64,000 nt of DNA, taken from Medicago truncatula. Taxonomy: Eukaryota > Streptophyta > Magnoliopsida > Fabales > Fabaceae. Below, piece after piece: positions 32,061 to 43,521 of the stretch. The stretch's first letter is position 1. Each line of letters opens with the position of its first letter. The DNA lies in the NCBI RefSeq assembly GCF_003473485.1, contig NC_053044.1, forward strand, positions 49,144,091 to 49,208,090. Reading direction: 5' to 3'. Both the position numbers and the translations under genes were made by a program. The notes beneath the pieces are model-generated. The model ran no database searches, was not told the origin of the DNA, and worked only from the letters and a program-made list of their open reading frames with translations.

Positions 32061-33470
32061 GTGTGCCCAACCTTGATTAACTTAGAAAAAATTTATATTA
32101 TCTCATCTGTCTTGTCTTTCATTCCGGTCTATTTTCTTTCCTTCTTCAAGGCCCCTTCGGGTATAATCTCTACTCTTGAATCTATTTTTAATGCATTTTT
32201 TTGGGGATGTGAGAAATTTAGGAAAATCACTTGGATTAAATGGGACATTATTTGTTTAAAAAATGAGGATGGCGGGTTGGGGGTTCGGAGGTTGAAGAAG
32301 TTTAATCTTGCTAGGTTAGGTAAGTGGGTTTGGAGGATTTTAGAGGAGTCAGAGAGTTTGTGGTATAGGGTCTTATGCGCCCGTTATGAAGAGGAGGGGG
32401 TGGTTGTGTTGCACAGGTTGAGGCGGATCAGTGTGGTGGCAGGCAATTAAATATGTTAGAGAGGGAGTAGGTCATGTAGATAGCCGGTGGTTGCTTGATA
32501 ATATTACCCGTGAGGTCAGTAATAATACAAATATTCTATTTTGGGTAGATCTTTGGATTCAAGGGAAGCCTCTGAAAAGTTCTTTTGCTAGATTGTATGA
32601 GTTAGTGGAGAACAAACTAGTGACGGTGGCAGAGATGTTTGCGATGGGTTGGGGGTGAATGGTGAGGGCTGGAAGTGGCGTAGGAGGTTGTTCGTGTGGG
32701 AGGAGTTGTCAGGGGAGTGTATTGCTCTTTTAACCATAATTGTTTTGCAGGATGCTAGAGTTGATAGATGGGTTTGGAAGTTACATGCTTAACTATTATC
32801 CTGTTAATTCTGCTTATTCTTACTTGAGATGTGACGGATAATAGACATCAAAATGTTGCTCAATTCTTGTGGTTAAAAGCGGTGTCTCTTAAAGTCTCCA
32901 TCTTTGTGTGGCGTTTGTTTCTTAATCGGGTGCCTACAAAGGATAAGTTACTTCAAAAGCGTGTTTTAGCTGATATTGACCAAGGTTGCGTTGCGAATTG
33001 TGGTGCCAATGAGAACAAAGATCACTTGTTTATTAATTGTGCCTTTTTTGGTGGCATGTGGTTGCTTATTGTTGGTTGGCTCAGTTTTTCAACAGCTTTC
33101 CATGGCTCTCTCATCAATCATCTTCATTAGTTTGGCGGTTTACAAGGTGTGTCGAAGAAGAATCAACTTTCTTTCAATATTATTTGGTAATTTGGAAAGA
33201 ACATAATAAGCGAATTTTCCAAACAAAGGAGGAAAGGTTACAAGCGTTAATTGAAAGGGTGAAGTTCCTTTATTCTATTTAGATTAGATGTAATTTTGTA
33301 TTTTTTTTCTTCTTTTTTTTTGTGCCGTTTTTGGCCCTTGTGCTTTTTGAGAATTTGTAATTCCTTGTTTCTTTCCAAGGCGTTTTGGCACACCTTATGC
33401 TCAAACGTCTTGTTGTGTTTAGTTTATATTTATATATCTTTTTTGACCTTTTCAAAACAAAAACAAAAAA
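32061..33470 (+). pseudogene. 5'-truncated L1-type LINE: reverse-transcriptase tail and zf-RVT zinc knuckle
   Basis: The frames 32061-32450, 32431-32658, 32831-33130 and 33037-33282 together read like the C-terminal third of a plant LINE ORF2. Near 32160-32340 occurs the conserved FFWGCEKFRKITWIKW and DGGLGVRRLKKFNLA. Near 32860-33060 the zf-RVT region has FLWLKAVSLKVSIFVWRL, NRVPTKD, a CxxC pair and DHLFINC. Frameshifts and stops separate the parts, and the polymerase catalytic core is missing. The 3' trailer is T-rich and ends in an A-rich CAAAACAAAAACAAAAAA near 33470. No target-site duplication was found. It is dead. Confidence 0.85.
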
Positions 33471-33496
33471 GTGCTGACTTCAATTCAATAGGATAA

Positions 33497-33832
33497 GGTT
33501 AATAAATTTTACATTAAAAAATCACATTTTGAAAAGAGAGGTTTAGAAACAATAATACTAAAAATAATGCTAGAATACGTAATATAGAGAAAACTGCTCC
33601 TATAGATATGGCAAATACTTAAAGATGAAACTCCATTATTATATTATTATATTTATATTATAAAATTAATAACTTTATATTAAAAAAGTCACATTTTCAA
33701 ATGAGAGGTTTAGAAACAATAATACTAAAAATAATGCTAGAATAGTGTTATATGGAGAAAACTGTTCCTATAGATATGGTAAATACTTACTTAAGATGAA
33801 ACTCCATTATTATATTATTATATTTCTATAAG
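33497..33832 (+). repeat. Direct tandem duplication, 167-bp period, upstream of purine permease A
   Basis: GTTTAGAAACAATAATACTA starts at 33541 and again at 33708. The copies run in parallel through AAAATAATGCTAGAATA, GAGAAAACTG, TCCTATAGATATGG and GATGAAACTCCATTATTATA. Only the second copy continues into the homology shared with the permease B promoter. Confidence 0.9.
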
Positions 33833-33908
33833 AAAAAACAAGCATTGTATATGCTAAACGTCATTGCAAATATCTACCTTAAAGAAGTATATTCTCTATT
33901 TCTCTCTT

Positions 33909-33923
33909 TTTTATATATATAGC
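33909..33923 (+). promoter_or_regulatory. TATA box of purine permease A
   Basis: TTTTATATATATAGCCCC about 90 bp upstream of the chosen ATG. The same box followed by AGCCCC and GAGCATTAAGTTTCATTA is kept in the second copy near 38098. Confidence 0.65.
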
Positions 33924-34009
33924 CCCATTCATAATCATATGTGAGCATTAAGTTTCATTATTAAGCAATCACACAAACCAAAGTAGTGACAGAGAGAACA
34001 CACACACAC

Positions 34010-35537
34010 ATGGAAGAAGGAAAAGAACAACAAGTTGCAAAGAAAAAAATGAATAAATTCCTTCTGATAGTAAATTGTCTGATATTAGCCCTAGGTAACT
34101 CCGGTGGTCCCCTAATAATGCGTCTCTATTTCATCCACGGCGGCCAACGTGTCTGGCTCTCCGCCTGCCTGGAAACTGCCGGTTTCCCCTTGATGCTCAT
34201 TCCCCTCACAATCTCATACATCCAACGTTTCCGTCACCGCCACAAACCTTTACCATCCAACACCATCTCCATCGCCTCAGAAAAACAAAATATAATCTCC
34301 ATGAAACCACCTATTTTCTTTGCAGCCGCCTTTGTCGGAATCCTCACCGGTCTTGACGATTATCTCTACGCATATGGCGTTGCTCGGCTTCCGGTTTCCA
34401 CTTCTTCCTTAATTATAGCATCTCAGCTTGGTTTCACCGCGTTTTTCGCTTTTCTTCTTGTGAAACAGAAATTTACAGCATTTACCGTAAACGCCGTTTT
34501 TTTGCTTACTGTTGGTGCTGGTGTTTTGGCTATGCATACGAGTAGTGATCGTCCTGCTGGTGTTTCTGCAAAACAATATGCGATTGGTTTTTCAACCACG
34601 GTTGCTGCATCTGCATTGTATGGATTTGTTTTGCCTGCGGTTGAGTTGGTTTATAAGAAGATTAAACAACCCATCACTTATTCTCTTGTTATGGAATTTC
34701 AGTTCGTTATGTGCATGTTTGCCACTATCTTCTGTACCATAGGCATGATTATAAACAATGACTTTAAGGTAAGATTATGGATAAACAGCTTATTTTGCAG
34801 TTTATAGCTTATAGTTTGCGTTACTTTTATAAAAGTTGTTTTCAACAATTTTAAGCTATTTTCATCTATTTTGTTCGGGAGTTTATGAAAATCTATGTTA
34901 TATGGACACTCTTGATTGAAACTGTGTCTTGTGTCCGACACAACACCACACTTGTGATTATTGTTTATTTTTTATTTGTATTTATCACATGTCAGTGTCG
35001 TGTTCGGTGTCTGGATCTACCTTTCATACAATTAGAGATTAGATTTTATTAAGTGGAAAATAGAGTAGTTGAATCTTCAAGAAGGATATAGAAGATCCAA
35101 ACACTAAATGATTTTCGTTTTGTTATTTTATTAATTATTTAATAATAATTGTGATTGAGATTTTGGATTTGAAACTGTAGATGATTCCAAGGGAAGCCAG
35201 AAATTTTGGGCTAGGAGAAAGCATTTACTATGTTGTGTTGGTTCTTAATGCGATAATGTGGCAAGCGTTTTTCTTGGGAGCTATTGGAGTTGTTTTTTGT
35301 GCCTCATCGTTGTTGTCGGGTATTTTGATTGCTGTGTTGTTACCACTAACGGAAGTGTTGGCAGTTGTTTTCTACAAAGAAAAATTTCAAGCAGAAAAAG
35401 GGGTGTCACTTGTACTTTCTCTTTGGGGGTTTGTGTCCTATTTCTATGGAGAGATCAAACATGCCAAAGCAGAAAAGAAGAAACGTAGTTTAGAAATAGA
35501 GATGGGTCAAACTATAGAGGGGCTACCTGCTCCGTGA
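34010..35537 (+). CDS. Purine permease (PUP family), copy A
   Basis: Two exons, 34010-34768 and 35181-35537 (intron GTAAGA...TGTAG, phase 0, 412 bp), giving 371 aa. An in-frame ATG lies at 33986, but the second ATG (MEEGKE) gives the usual short cytosolic N-terminus. The protein has about ten hydrophobic helices of the drug/metabolite transporter fold. PUP hallmarks: [79 protein letters not shown] and, in exon 2, [22 protein letters not shown] proteins move adenine, cytokinins, caffeine-like bases or related compounds with protons across the plasma membrane; the substrate here is unknown. The neighbouring gene at 38201-42903 is a recent tandem copy. Confidence 0.95.
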
Positions 35538-36557
35538 TTGGAATGTAGGGTATAAAAATGTTTGAGTGTTTTAATTAAGCAAAATGCTTTAATTAAACGT
35601 CTTACTTTTTTTTAGAAAAAGAAGGGAAATGCAAGTGTAAACTAGTCTCATCTCGTAAACATTGATCCCAGTAAGTATGGTTACGGTATAGGCTTACCAA
35701 TAATATAATTGAATTTCACTTAAAGCTGGTATAATGTGCATTTTGTTTATTGTATAAAAAGTGTGTATTTTGTTTAAGAGGAGTTTTATTAATACCTCTT
35801 TCTACCACTCTTTTTAATATTACTCTTTTGTACGATGACATTCTTATGAACTCCACCGTTTCATGTTAAACTCATTTTTAAAGTGTAGAATCCACATTAA
35901 TAATTTTATCAAATGAAAAGGTGGGTGTCAGAGATAATATTTTTGGCAATTTCTATTAGTTATAATTATAATAATTATATTTTATTTCTCAAAAGTGTCG
36001 GTAAATCAAAATTCAACATTTTCTAATTTTTAATACTCATAATATTGAATATTGATTATTTTTTTTGGATAAAATGTTAAAAAAAAATTAGTATGATTCT
36101 TATAAATAATGAAATGATGTTTTTTCTTATGAAATAATATTTTTTTAAATATAAAAGTCGATAGATATTTCTTTATTACATAAAAATGATTGTTAACTTA
36201 TTGAATTATGAGATAGGTGAAGCGGTACACCTTAATTTAAGGGTATACCGTAAAAACTCCCAATATTCTTAGCCTTTCTCTTTTATTTATTTAAAATACA
36301 CCGTTTCATGTAGCACAAATATAGATTTGTGTTATTAGCACTTGGAGTAATTTTTTTTAAGGGAACCACTTAAAATATTTATGGGTTTTGCTAAACAAGG
36401 AAACAAGGGATCAATTCTGGGTAGAAAAAGTTAATTTTTTTTTTTTAAATAGAAAAGTCGATTTTTAAAATTTTAATATTGTTAAACTTCTTATCAAGTG
36501 TCTAAGGACACTTCTTATCATTTTCCATATTTTATTAACCACTCAAATGTGTATTTA

Positions 36558-36649
36558 TATTACCCACTTATGGTATGGACAATGCATAATGTATGCAAGG
36601 TTTAGGGTTCAAACTCCGACCACCACAAAAAAAAATATTATCCACTTAT
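36558..36649 (+). mobile_element. 5'-truncated SINE (64 bp) with 14-bp target duplication and matching empty site in unit B
   Basis: TATTACCCACTTAT (36558-36571) recurs as TATTATCCACTTAT (36636-36649). The insert (36572-36635) holds ATGCATAATGTATGCAAGG, a B-box GGTTCAAACTCC and CCACCAC before an A tail, so it is the 3' half of a tRNA-derived SINE. In unit B the single copy TATTACCCACTTAT (43119-43132) is uninterrupted and flanked by the same sequence on both sides. Confidence 0.9.
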
Positions 36650-37084
36650 TTAACCAACATATTTCACATGAATCACCTAAACTAATTCATTAATCATTAA
36701 AGTGCGAGTCTCCCCCCAAAAAAATTCAATAAAGTGTAAGTGATTAATCTTTATTCAACATAGTTATAAAATGACATAAGCATATACATATTCCACATTT
36801 GTATTTTCATTCATGAATGACAGGGCGAGGTTTGTCGGACGAAGGAACGATGATGAGTCAACGGGGAAGAAGAACGTGTGTTGGGTGTTCGAGGGTTAGC
36901 TTCAGGTGAGAACGGAGAAAAAGAACGCTAGTGGTCAACATAGAAGAGAACGTAGAAGGGTTAGGCTCAAGTGAGTTGGAAGAGAACTATGAAGAAGAAG
37001 GTAGTTTGAGCGAGTATCGAGAGTGCGAGAAACAATTAAAACACGGAAATAGAAAAATATATTGCGCAATATTTATTTTTTAAT

Positions 37085-37410
37085 TTGTGTTGGGCGGTTA
37101 AGAGCCCAACATGAGAATCAAGTAAGTGTAGCAGAGATGAGGATGTTGCGCTGGATGAGTGGTAAGACGAGACGAAATAGGATTAGAAATGACATCATTT
37201 AGAGAGAGAGTGGGGGTAGCACATATAGTAGAAAAGTTGGTAGAAAGTAGGATCAGATGGTTTTGACATGTAGAGAGAAAAACCCATAGATGTCGTTGTA
37301 AGAAGAGTATATATCAAATGGAGGAGAGTCATGTTAAAAGAGATAGAGGAAGACCTAGGAAAACTATTAGAGAAACCATTAGAAAGGATTAGATGGTTTT
37401 AAAATATTTA
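37085..37410 (+). pseudogene. RTE-type LINE 3' fragment
   Basis: Translation across frames gives EMRMLRWMSGKTRRNRIRN, GVAHIVEKLVESRIRWF and DRGRPRKT, the C-terminal block seen downstream of reverse transcriptase in plant RTE-like elements. There are stops within it. A short inverted pair TTGGGC/GCCCAA (37090-37111) marks its left side. It is absent from the corresponding place in unit B. Confidence 0.7.
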
Positions 37411-37840
37411 ATGAAATGTATGGACTATTCTTCAAAGGGACACAAAATGTAAGGACTAAAAACATATTTAACCCTTAATTTTTTTATATTTTAATGTAAG
37501 ATTTAATTTTGACTACTTGTTGTGTGAATCAAGTAAGATGGCACTATGCAACAAAACTCTCCCTTACCTGCTACATACACATACTTATGCTTATGAGTGA
37601 ATTCAAATTAAGAATCTCCAGTATTTAAGCCGGAAGAGATCTTCACCATCACATTCAAAAAAGAATAAGAATGAGAATGTTGAACGTGGGTCGTCTTGTG
37701 GGTCAGCCGATGTTGCTTGCTTGAGCCTTGAGCTTCACTAAACGACTGGATAACAGACGGCCATTTCCTTCAACCATTCAATATGGGAATCCACCCACAT
37801 TATCCACACGGAACTCCAATTATTTCTACTGATCAAAGTC

Positions 37841-37890
37841 GAAGCAAGCATTTTTTTTTTTTGGTTACAATGCAAAAAGGAAGCAAGCAT
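37841..37890 (-). mobile_element. Micro-insertion of LINE 3' end (28 bp) with 11-bp target duplication
   Basis: GAAGCAAGCAT at 37841-37851 recurs at 37880-37890. On the minus strand the insert reads CTTTTTGCATTGTAACC plus A's, matching the TTTGTAACC(A)n tail of the LINE at 53978. Unit B has one uninterrupted ATCAAGCATATTT at about 44107. Confidence 0.8.
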
Positions 37891-38095
37891 ATTTGAAATT
37901 TCAGATTCTTATATATTTGATTGCATCAACTGTATTCCTTATTACAAATTGTTTAAAATTTCAGATGAAACTTCATTATCATATTAGTATAATTATCCTA
38001 AGAAACACAAGCATTGTATATGCTAGCTCAACGTCATTGCAGTAATATCTCCATTTCTCCATGGAAAACGAATATGGCGAATATAAATATTTTTT

Positions 38096-38110
38096 TTTAT
38101 ATATATAGCC
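38096..38110 (+). promoter_or_regulatory. TATA box of purine permease B
   Basis: TTTATATATATAGCCCC about 95 bp before the ATG, conserved with copy A, as is the GAGCATTAAGTTTCATTA leader. Confidence 0.65.
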
Positions 38111-38200
38111 CCTACATATCTGAGCATTAAGTTTCATTATTAATAAGCAATTACACAAATCAAAGTAGTGACAAAGAAAAGAACAGAGAAGAACACACAC

Positions 38201-41200
38201 ATGGAAGATGGTAAAAAACAAGTTGCAGAGAAAAAAATGAAGAGATTCCTTCTCGTAGTAAATTGTCTCATATTATCCCTAGGTACCTGCAGTGCTCCCC
38301 TCATAATGCGTCTCTATTTCATCCACGGCGGCCAACGTGTCTGGCTCTCCGCCTTCCTCCAAACCGCCGGTTTCCCCTTGATGCTCATTCCCCTCGCAAT
38401 CTCATACATCAAACGCCACCGTCTCCACCACCATCCTCCACCATTGACAACCATCTCCATCGCCCCAGAAAAACTAAATATAATCTCCATGAAACCTCCT
38501 ATTTTCTTCGCAGCTGCCTTCATCGGAATCCTCACCGGCCTTGACGACTATCTCTTCGCATATGGCGTTGCTCGGCTTCCAGTTTCCACTTCTGCCTTAA
38601 TAATAGCATCTCAGCTTGGTTTCACTGCGTTTTTCGCTTTTCTTATTGTGAAAGAGAAATTTACAGCTTTTACTGTAAACGCCGTTGTTTTGCTTACGGT
38701 TGGAGCTGGTGTTTTGGCTATGCATACGAGTAGTGATCGTCCTGCTGGTGTTTCTGCAAAACAATATTGGATTAGTTTTTCAACCACGGTTGCTGCTTCT
38801 GCATTGTATGGATTTATTTTGCCTTCGGTTGAGTTGGTTTATAAGAAGATTAAACAACCCGTCACTTATTCTTTTGTTATGGAATTTCAGTTCGTTACGT
38901 GCATGTTTGCCACTCTCTTCTGTGCCATAGGCATGATTGCAAACAATGACTTTAAGGTAAGATTGTGTTAATTAAGGTAGTGTTTTTGATAAACAAATTA
39001 CTTACTTTGCAGTTTATAGCTTATAGTTTGAGTTACTTTTATAAAAAGTTGTTGTTTTCGTACAAGTTTTAAGCTATTTTCATATATTTTTTAGAGAGTA
39101 TATGAAAACTTTGTTGCATGGACACTTCTGATTGAAGGTGTGTATTTTAATGTATGACACGCATCATGTTCGACACAACACCGACACTTGTGATTATTTT
39201 ATCAAAATTTATCAATGTTGTCCGGTATGTGCTTCATAGAATTAGAGTTTGGATTTTATTAAGTGGACAACATAGTAGTTGAATTTATGAAGGAGACTCA
39301 TCGAAGATTCAAACCCTAATTGATTAGGTTTGGATCTTGTAGGACATAAATGTTAATTTTTGTTTTTACTATACTCTAACCCGTTCGATGCGCGGGTTTT
39401 GTAGAGTTTCATATATAAAATATTAAATTGATTATATTATTATTTGTAGAGTTACATTTAAAACAATCAAACTAGGCGACGATTGAGAGTGATCGATATG
39501 CACAATCTCAAAGAAGCAAATTAACCACATTTAATTTACATCAACAAAAATGAATATGAAAATCAACAAAAATAAATATGGAATCAAAATCATAAATTAA
39601 ATTTAGTGGAACTAATCAAAGCTGGAAATGAACACAATAAAAATGACAAATCATAAAGAACGTTGTAATCAAAAGAAAATAATATACAAAAGTTTAGGCT
39701 TAATACATCTCCTGGTCCCTTAACTTATTTTAATTTCTCAGTTTGGTCCCTTAACTATTAAACGTTTCAATTTGGACCTTATCTTTGTTTTCATCATCGA
39801 TTTAGTCCTATTTTATTAATTTGAAATCCATAAAAAAGAAGACCGTTGGATAAAGGAAGTTCATCATATCTAACCGTGTATCACCAACACCTAAGTATCC
39901 GAAATTTAAGTTTTAAAATAATAAAAATTCTTTTATATTAATTTAGAAATAAAAAAATTTGAAAATTAATTTTCAAAAATAAAAAAAATTCTAAATTTTT
40001 TTTTATTAATTTATGTACAAAAGCTACGCCAATACGAGACAATGACATACATTGAATTTTAGGGAATGCATTCAGAAGCTTGTTATTATTGATTGATTTG
40101 AAATCATTCAAATATATTACTTGCTCAAGTATTTAAATGAGAAAATGGAACAATTGAAGTTAAAGTTACAACTAAAGATCAAACAGAGTTTAAATGTACT
40201 GATAAATTTTGTTTTTTATTGTTAGAGTTTATTATTTAAATGTGGTTAATTGGTTATGTTTTGTTTAAATATTAGTTTACATATGTTATATATGTCACTT
40301 GGTTATAATCTTGCTTATGTTTTTTTTTTAAGGGGGCAAAACCAAAAGCTTGTTATTACCTCAACTCGTTTTACCTATATAATTTTAATTTTAGGTAAAC
40401 TCATACGAGTTTACAATTCGAGTTTACATAGCTAAAACGAGTTGAGGTAAACTCTCGAGTTATAAAACCTTAGTTATAATCTGGTGTAGTGATTTTTGTA
40501 AATAAAAAGTCAGAATAAATAACTTCAAATAATATAATATAGGAGAAACAAAGAACTTAAAAAAATTACACGAACAAGTGAAGTTTCTAATAATTAAATT
40601 ATCATTTGAATTAGTCAAATTATCAACAATTTTAAAGATGCAACTTTAATATCGTAATACGTAGTAAGCGTCCACCAAAAAACTGATACTAACCGCATGG
40701 ATTGTTAAATCTGTAGAAATGAAAAGGAAATGGAAGTGATATGTGATAACCGAAAGAAAAAAATGAAAAAGAACTTTTATATGGTAACCAAAAGAAAATA
40801 ATAATAATAATAATAACAACAACATAAATTCTTCAAAAAATATATTTCTTTCAAAATAATAATAATAATAATAATAATAACAACAACAACGAAAAAGAAC
40901 TGTCATCAATAAAGGAACCATATAATAAAAAATAATTGTTATGAGAATAGGACCACTAGGGCGTTTGTAGCTTAAAAAAAATGCTTTTGTACTGTATATC
41001 AATTTTGGATGCAACAATATTTCAACAAAAATGGAACTGGCCTAGTGTTTAAAGTTGCAAAGTTTGAATATATGGTCCCTTGTTTGATTCTTTGCAAACT
41101 CTTTTTTTCACAAAAATTACTTAGACCCGTCAAAAACGGGGGATTATGATTAGGGCAAAATTTGTAACTTTTAGTATAACTAGATCGCACACCCGTTTCG

Positions 41201-42903
41201 CACGGGTGAGTTTTATAAAATAAAATGTATTCGTTTATTTTATTTATATTGAGAATCTTTAAATTAACAATTGAGGTTATCAAATAATTGAGGTGGACAT
41301 GTGACTCAACAATTGAGTGTTTCTTTCGAGAATGTCTTATATATTTATGAGAGGAAGAATATCTTATATGTTATTTTCTCGATATAACCTTTAAAAAAAA
41401 ACTCAAGGATGTTAAATTCTACCTTCAAATTGATGTCAAACAATTGAGGTGGACTCGTGACATGAATTGTTTCTTAATTTCAGTGTCATATGTCCACCTT
41501 TAATTAACAATTTTAGTTTCCTACTTGTCATAATAGTTATGAGCAATTACCTTAACAGAACAGAAAATGGAGATAGAAAGATGAGAAAGAGGTGGAAGGA
41601 AAATGGAGAGAAAAGATAACAAAATTCACAAAAACTGAGTTACTGTGAAAGAAAATGAGAGAGAGACCAACTAAAAGAGTAGTGGGCGGTAGGGAGGTGG
41701 ATGAAGAACTTCCAGTTCATTCAATTTATTAGGTTAGTGGATTGTTTCTTATTTTTAAAAATTTATTGAGACACAGTACAATGAAAATGGAGTAGTTGTT
41801 AAACACGATTGAAAGTGGAATTGTATTGTTATAAGATAGCTGCATAATTAAGGACCCACTAATTTGGTTTAGGAGGGAGAAAATTAGGATTTTAAGGAAG
41901 GAATATGGGAGGACTTAATAGGATTATAATATATATGATATGATATGATTATATTATAATATATAGATAATAGATTTATTTCTCAACCCAAAGAGGAAAA
42001 AAAAATAGCACATAAAGTAAACACATAAAATAAAAACCAAAAAAAGTAAAAGAATCACAAAGTAGTGCCTAAGGTGATGGGGTATTTATGTGTTAAAGTG
42101 ATTATAATTTTTACATGGAAAAAATTAACCATATAAGGAACCGTTATTTACATGTTGACACGAATAAACTTCATATTGGTATAAATAGACAACTTATTAA
42201 GTAACTTAATAGTCTGTCCAAAAAATCGCTTAGAGGTAGAAAGTGCACTTCGCTTTCATTGGATATCTACCTGGAAAGCAAACAATTAGACATGGAAAAC
42301 AAAACATTAGACATCATAAATATCAGTGTTGCAACGGTAGTACATAGCAATGTCACCAAGTCGTACCTAGTTTAATTCTCTCTGGGTATGTTTTAATTGT
42401 AGAAGATTCAAACACTAAATGATTTTTGTTTTGTTATTTTATTAATTACTCCCTTCGATCATTGTTATTAGCAAAAATCATCTTTTTAGGTTTATTCAAT
42501 AAATAATATATTTGATTGAGATTTTTTTTTGGATTTGAAATTGTAGGTCATTCCAAAGGAAGCAAGAAATTTTGGGCTTGGAGAAAGCACTTACTATGTT
42601 GTGTTGGTTGTTAGTGCGATAATGTGGCAAGCGTTTTTCTTGGGAGCTATTGGAGTTATTTTTTGTGCCTCGTCGTTATTGTCGGGTATTTTGATTGCTG
42701 TGTTGTTACCACTAACGGAAGTGTTGGCAGTTGTTTTCTACAAAGAAAAATTTCAAGCAGAAAAAGGGGTGTCACTTGTACTTTCTCTTTGGGGGTTTGT
42801 GTCCTATTTCTATGGAGAGATCAAACATGCCAAAGCAGAAAAGAAGAAATGTAGTTTAGAAATAAAGATGGGTCAAACTCTTGAAGGGCTACCTGCTCCG
42901 TGA
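38201..42903 (+). CDS. Purine permease (PUP family), copy B with enlarged intron
   Basis: Two exons, 38201-38956 and 42547-42903 (intron GTAAGA...TTGTAG, phase 0, 3,590 bp), giving 370 aa. It aligns residue by residue with copy A. Differences include [13 protein letters not shown] for [13 protein letters not shown], a Leu-to-Phe change in DDYLFAYGV, and [10 protein letters not shown] against [10 protein letters not shown] at the exon 2 start. Both frames are intact and the splice sites are conserved, so the gene is probably functional provided the long intron is spliced. An upstream in-frame ATG exists at 38168. Role as for copy A: proton-coupled import of purine bases, cytokinins or related compounds. 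Confidence 0.93.
40356..40450. repeat. Perfect 18-bp inverted repeat with inner hairpin
   Basis: TTACCTCAACTCGTTTTA at 40356-40373 is matched exactly in reverse complement at 40433-40450. Inside, GTAAACTC-ATAC-GAGTTTAC (40395-40414) forms a second perfect stem. It lies in the intron of permease B. Confidence 0.9.
40798..40893. repeat. (AAT)n/(AAC)n microsatellites
   Basis: Two runs of AAT/ATA triplets, each passing into AAC triplets (about 40798-40824 and 40856-40893). Confidence 0.9.
41180..41208 (-). mobile_element. Helitron-like 3' terminus (CTAG end plus hairpin) in permease B intron
   Basis: On the minus strand ACCCGTGCGAAACGGGTGT forms a hairpin with six-base arms (41208-41190), followed by GCGAT and CTAG (41183-41180) before T. 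The spacing and CTAG end fit Helitrons. The 5' end and any protein are not visible. Confidence 0.55.
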
Positions 42904-43468
42904 TTGGAATGTAGGGTATAAAAATGTTTAGTATTTTATTAATTAAGCCAAATGCTTTATTAAATGTCTTACTTTTTTTTTAGGAAAAAAAAAAGGGAAA
43001 TGCAAGTGTAAACTAGTCTCATAAATATTGATCCCCTAATAAGTATGGTTACAGTATAGACTTACCAATAATATAATTAAATTTCCCGTATTTTATTAAC
43101 CACTCAAATGTGTATTTATATTACCCACTTATTTAACCAACATATTTCGTATTAATCGCCTAAAGTAGTTCATTAGTCATTAAAGTGCAGGTCTCCCTCA
43201 AAAACAGTTCAATAAATTGAAAGTGATCAATCATTTGTTCGAATTTATTCAACATAGTTATAAAATGACAAAAGCATATGGATATTTCATTCATGAATGG
43301 CTGGGTGAGGTTTGCCGGATGAAGGAACGATGGTGAGTCAATCGAGAAAAAGAATGAGTGTTGGGTGTTGAAGGGTTGTCTTCAGGTGAGAACGGTGAAA
43401 AAGAATGACAGTGGTGGATGGAGAAGAGAACATAGAAGGGTTAGGTTCAAGTGAGTTGGAAGAGAACT

Positions 43469-43521
43469 GAGAAGAAGAAGGTTTTTTTTTATTTTTTGGT
43501 TACATGAGAAGAAGAAGGTTT
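43469..43521 (-). mobile_element. Micro-insertion ATGTAACC(A)n on minus strand, perfect 16-bp target duplication
   Basis: GAGAAGAAGAAGGTTT at 43469-43484 recurs at 43506-43521. On the minus strand the 21-bp insert is ATGTAACC plus an A-rich tail. Unit A has one uninterrupted ATGAAGAAGAAGGTAGTTTG at 36989, i.e. the empty site. Confidence 0.8.

Larger units (their letters stand above)
33795..37950 (+). repeat. Tandem segmental duplication, unit A (purine permease A)
   Basis: Homology to unit B begins at GATGAAACTCCATTATTATA (33795) and runs through promoter, both exons and 3' flank to CTTATTACAAATT (about 37950), next to the start of unit B. Unit A carries a SINE fragment, an RTE-LINE fragment and an A-tailed micro-insertion that unit B lacks. 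Confidence 0.9.
39303..42413. mobile_element. About 3.1 kb extra DNA in the permease B intron, with Helitron-like ends
   Basis: The words GAAGATTCAAACCCTAATTG (39303) and GAAGATTCAAACACTAAATG (42402) bracket the extra DNA; the second continues into the sequence homologous to unit A intron (ACTAAATGATTT). The bracketed DNA is non-coding and AT-rich. It contains two CCCG/CGGG hairpins near 39378-39398 and 41189-41208, the second with a CTAG terminus. It is probably a composite of nested elements. Confidence 0.6.

Noticed and set aside
37090-37111. TTGGGC...GCCCAA inverted pair as a transposon terminus or terminator
   Set aside because: Isolated short pair beside an RTE-LINE fragment; no partner at the other side.
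38263-38544. Pro/His-rich frame overlapping permease B
   Set aside because: Out-of-frame shadow of the permease coding exon, also present in opposite orientation.
39372-39398. Third Helitron-like terminus (AACCCG...CGGGTT hairpin)
   Set aside because: The hairpin is good but the expected CTRR end is not present at the right distance, so it is not listed as a separate element.
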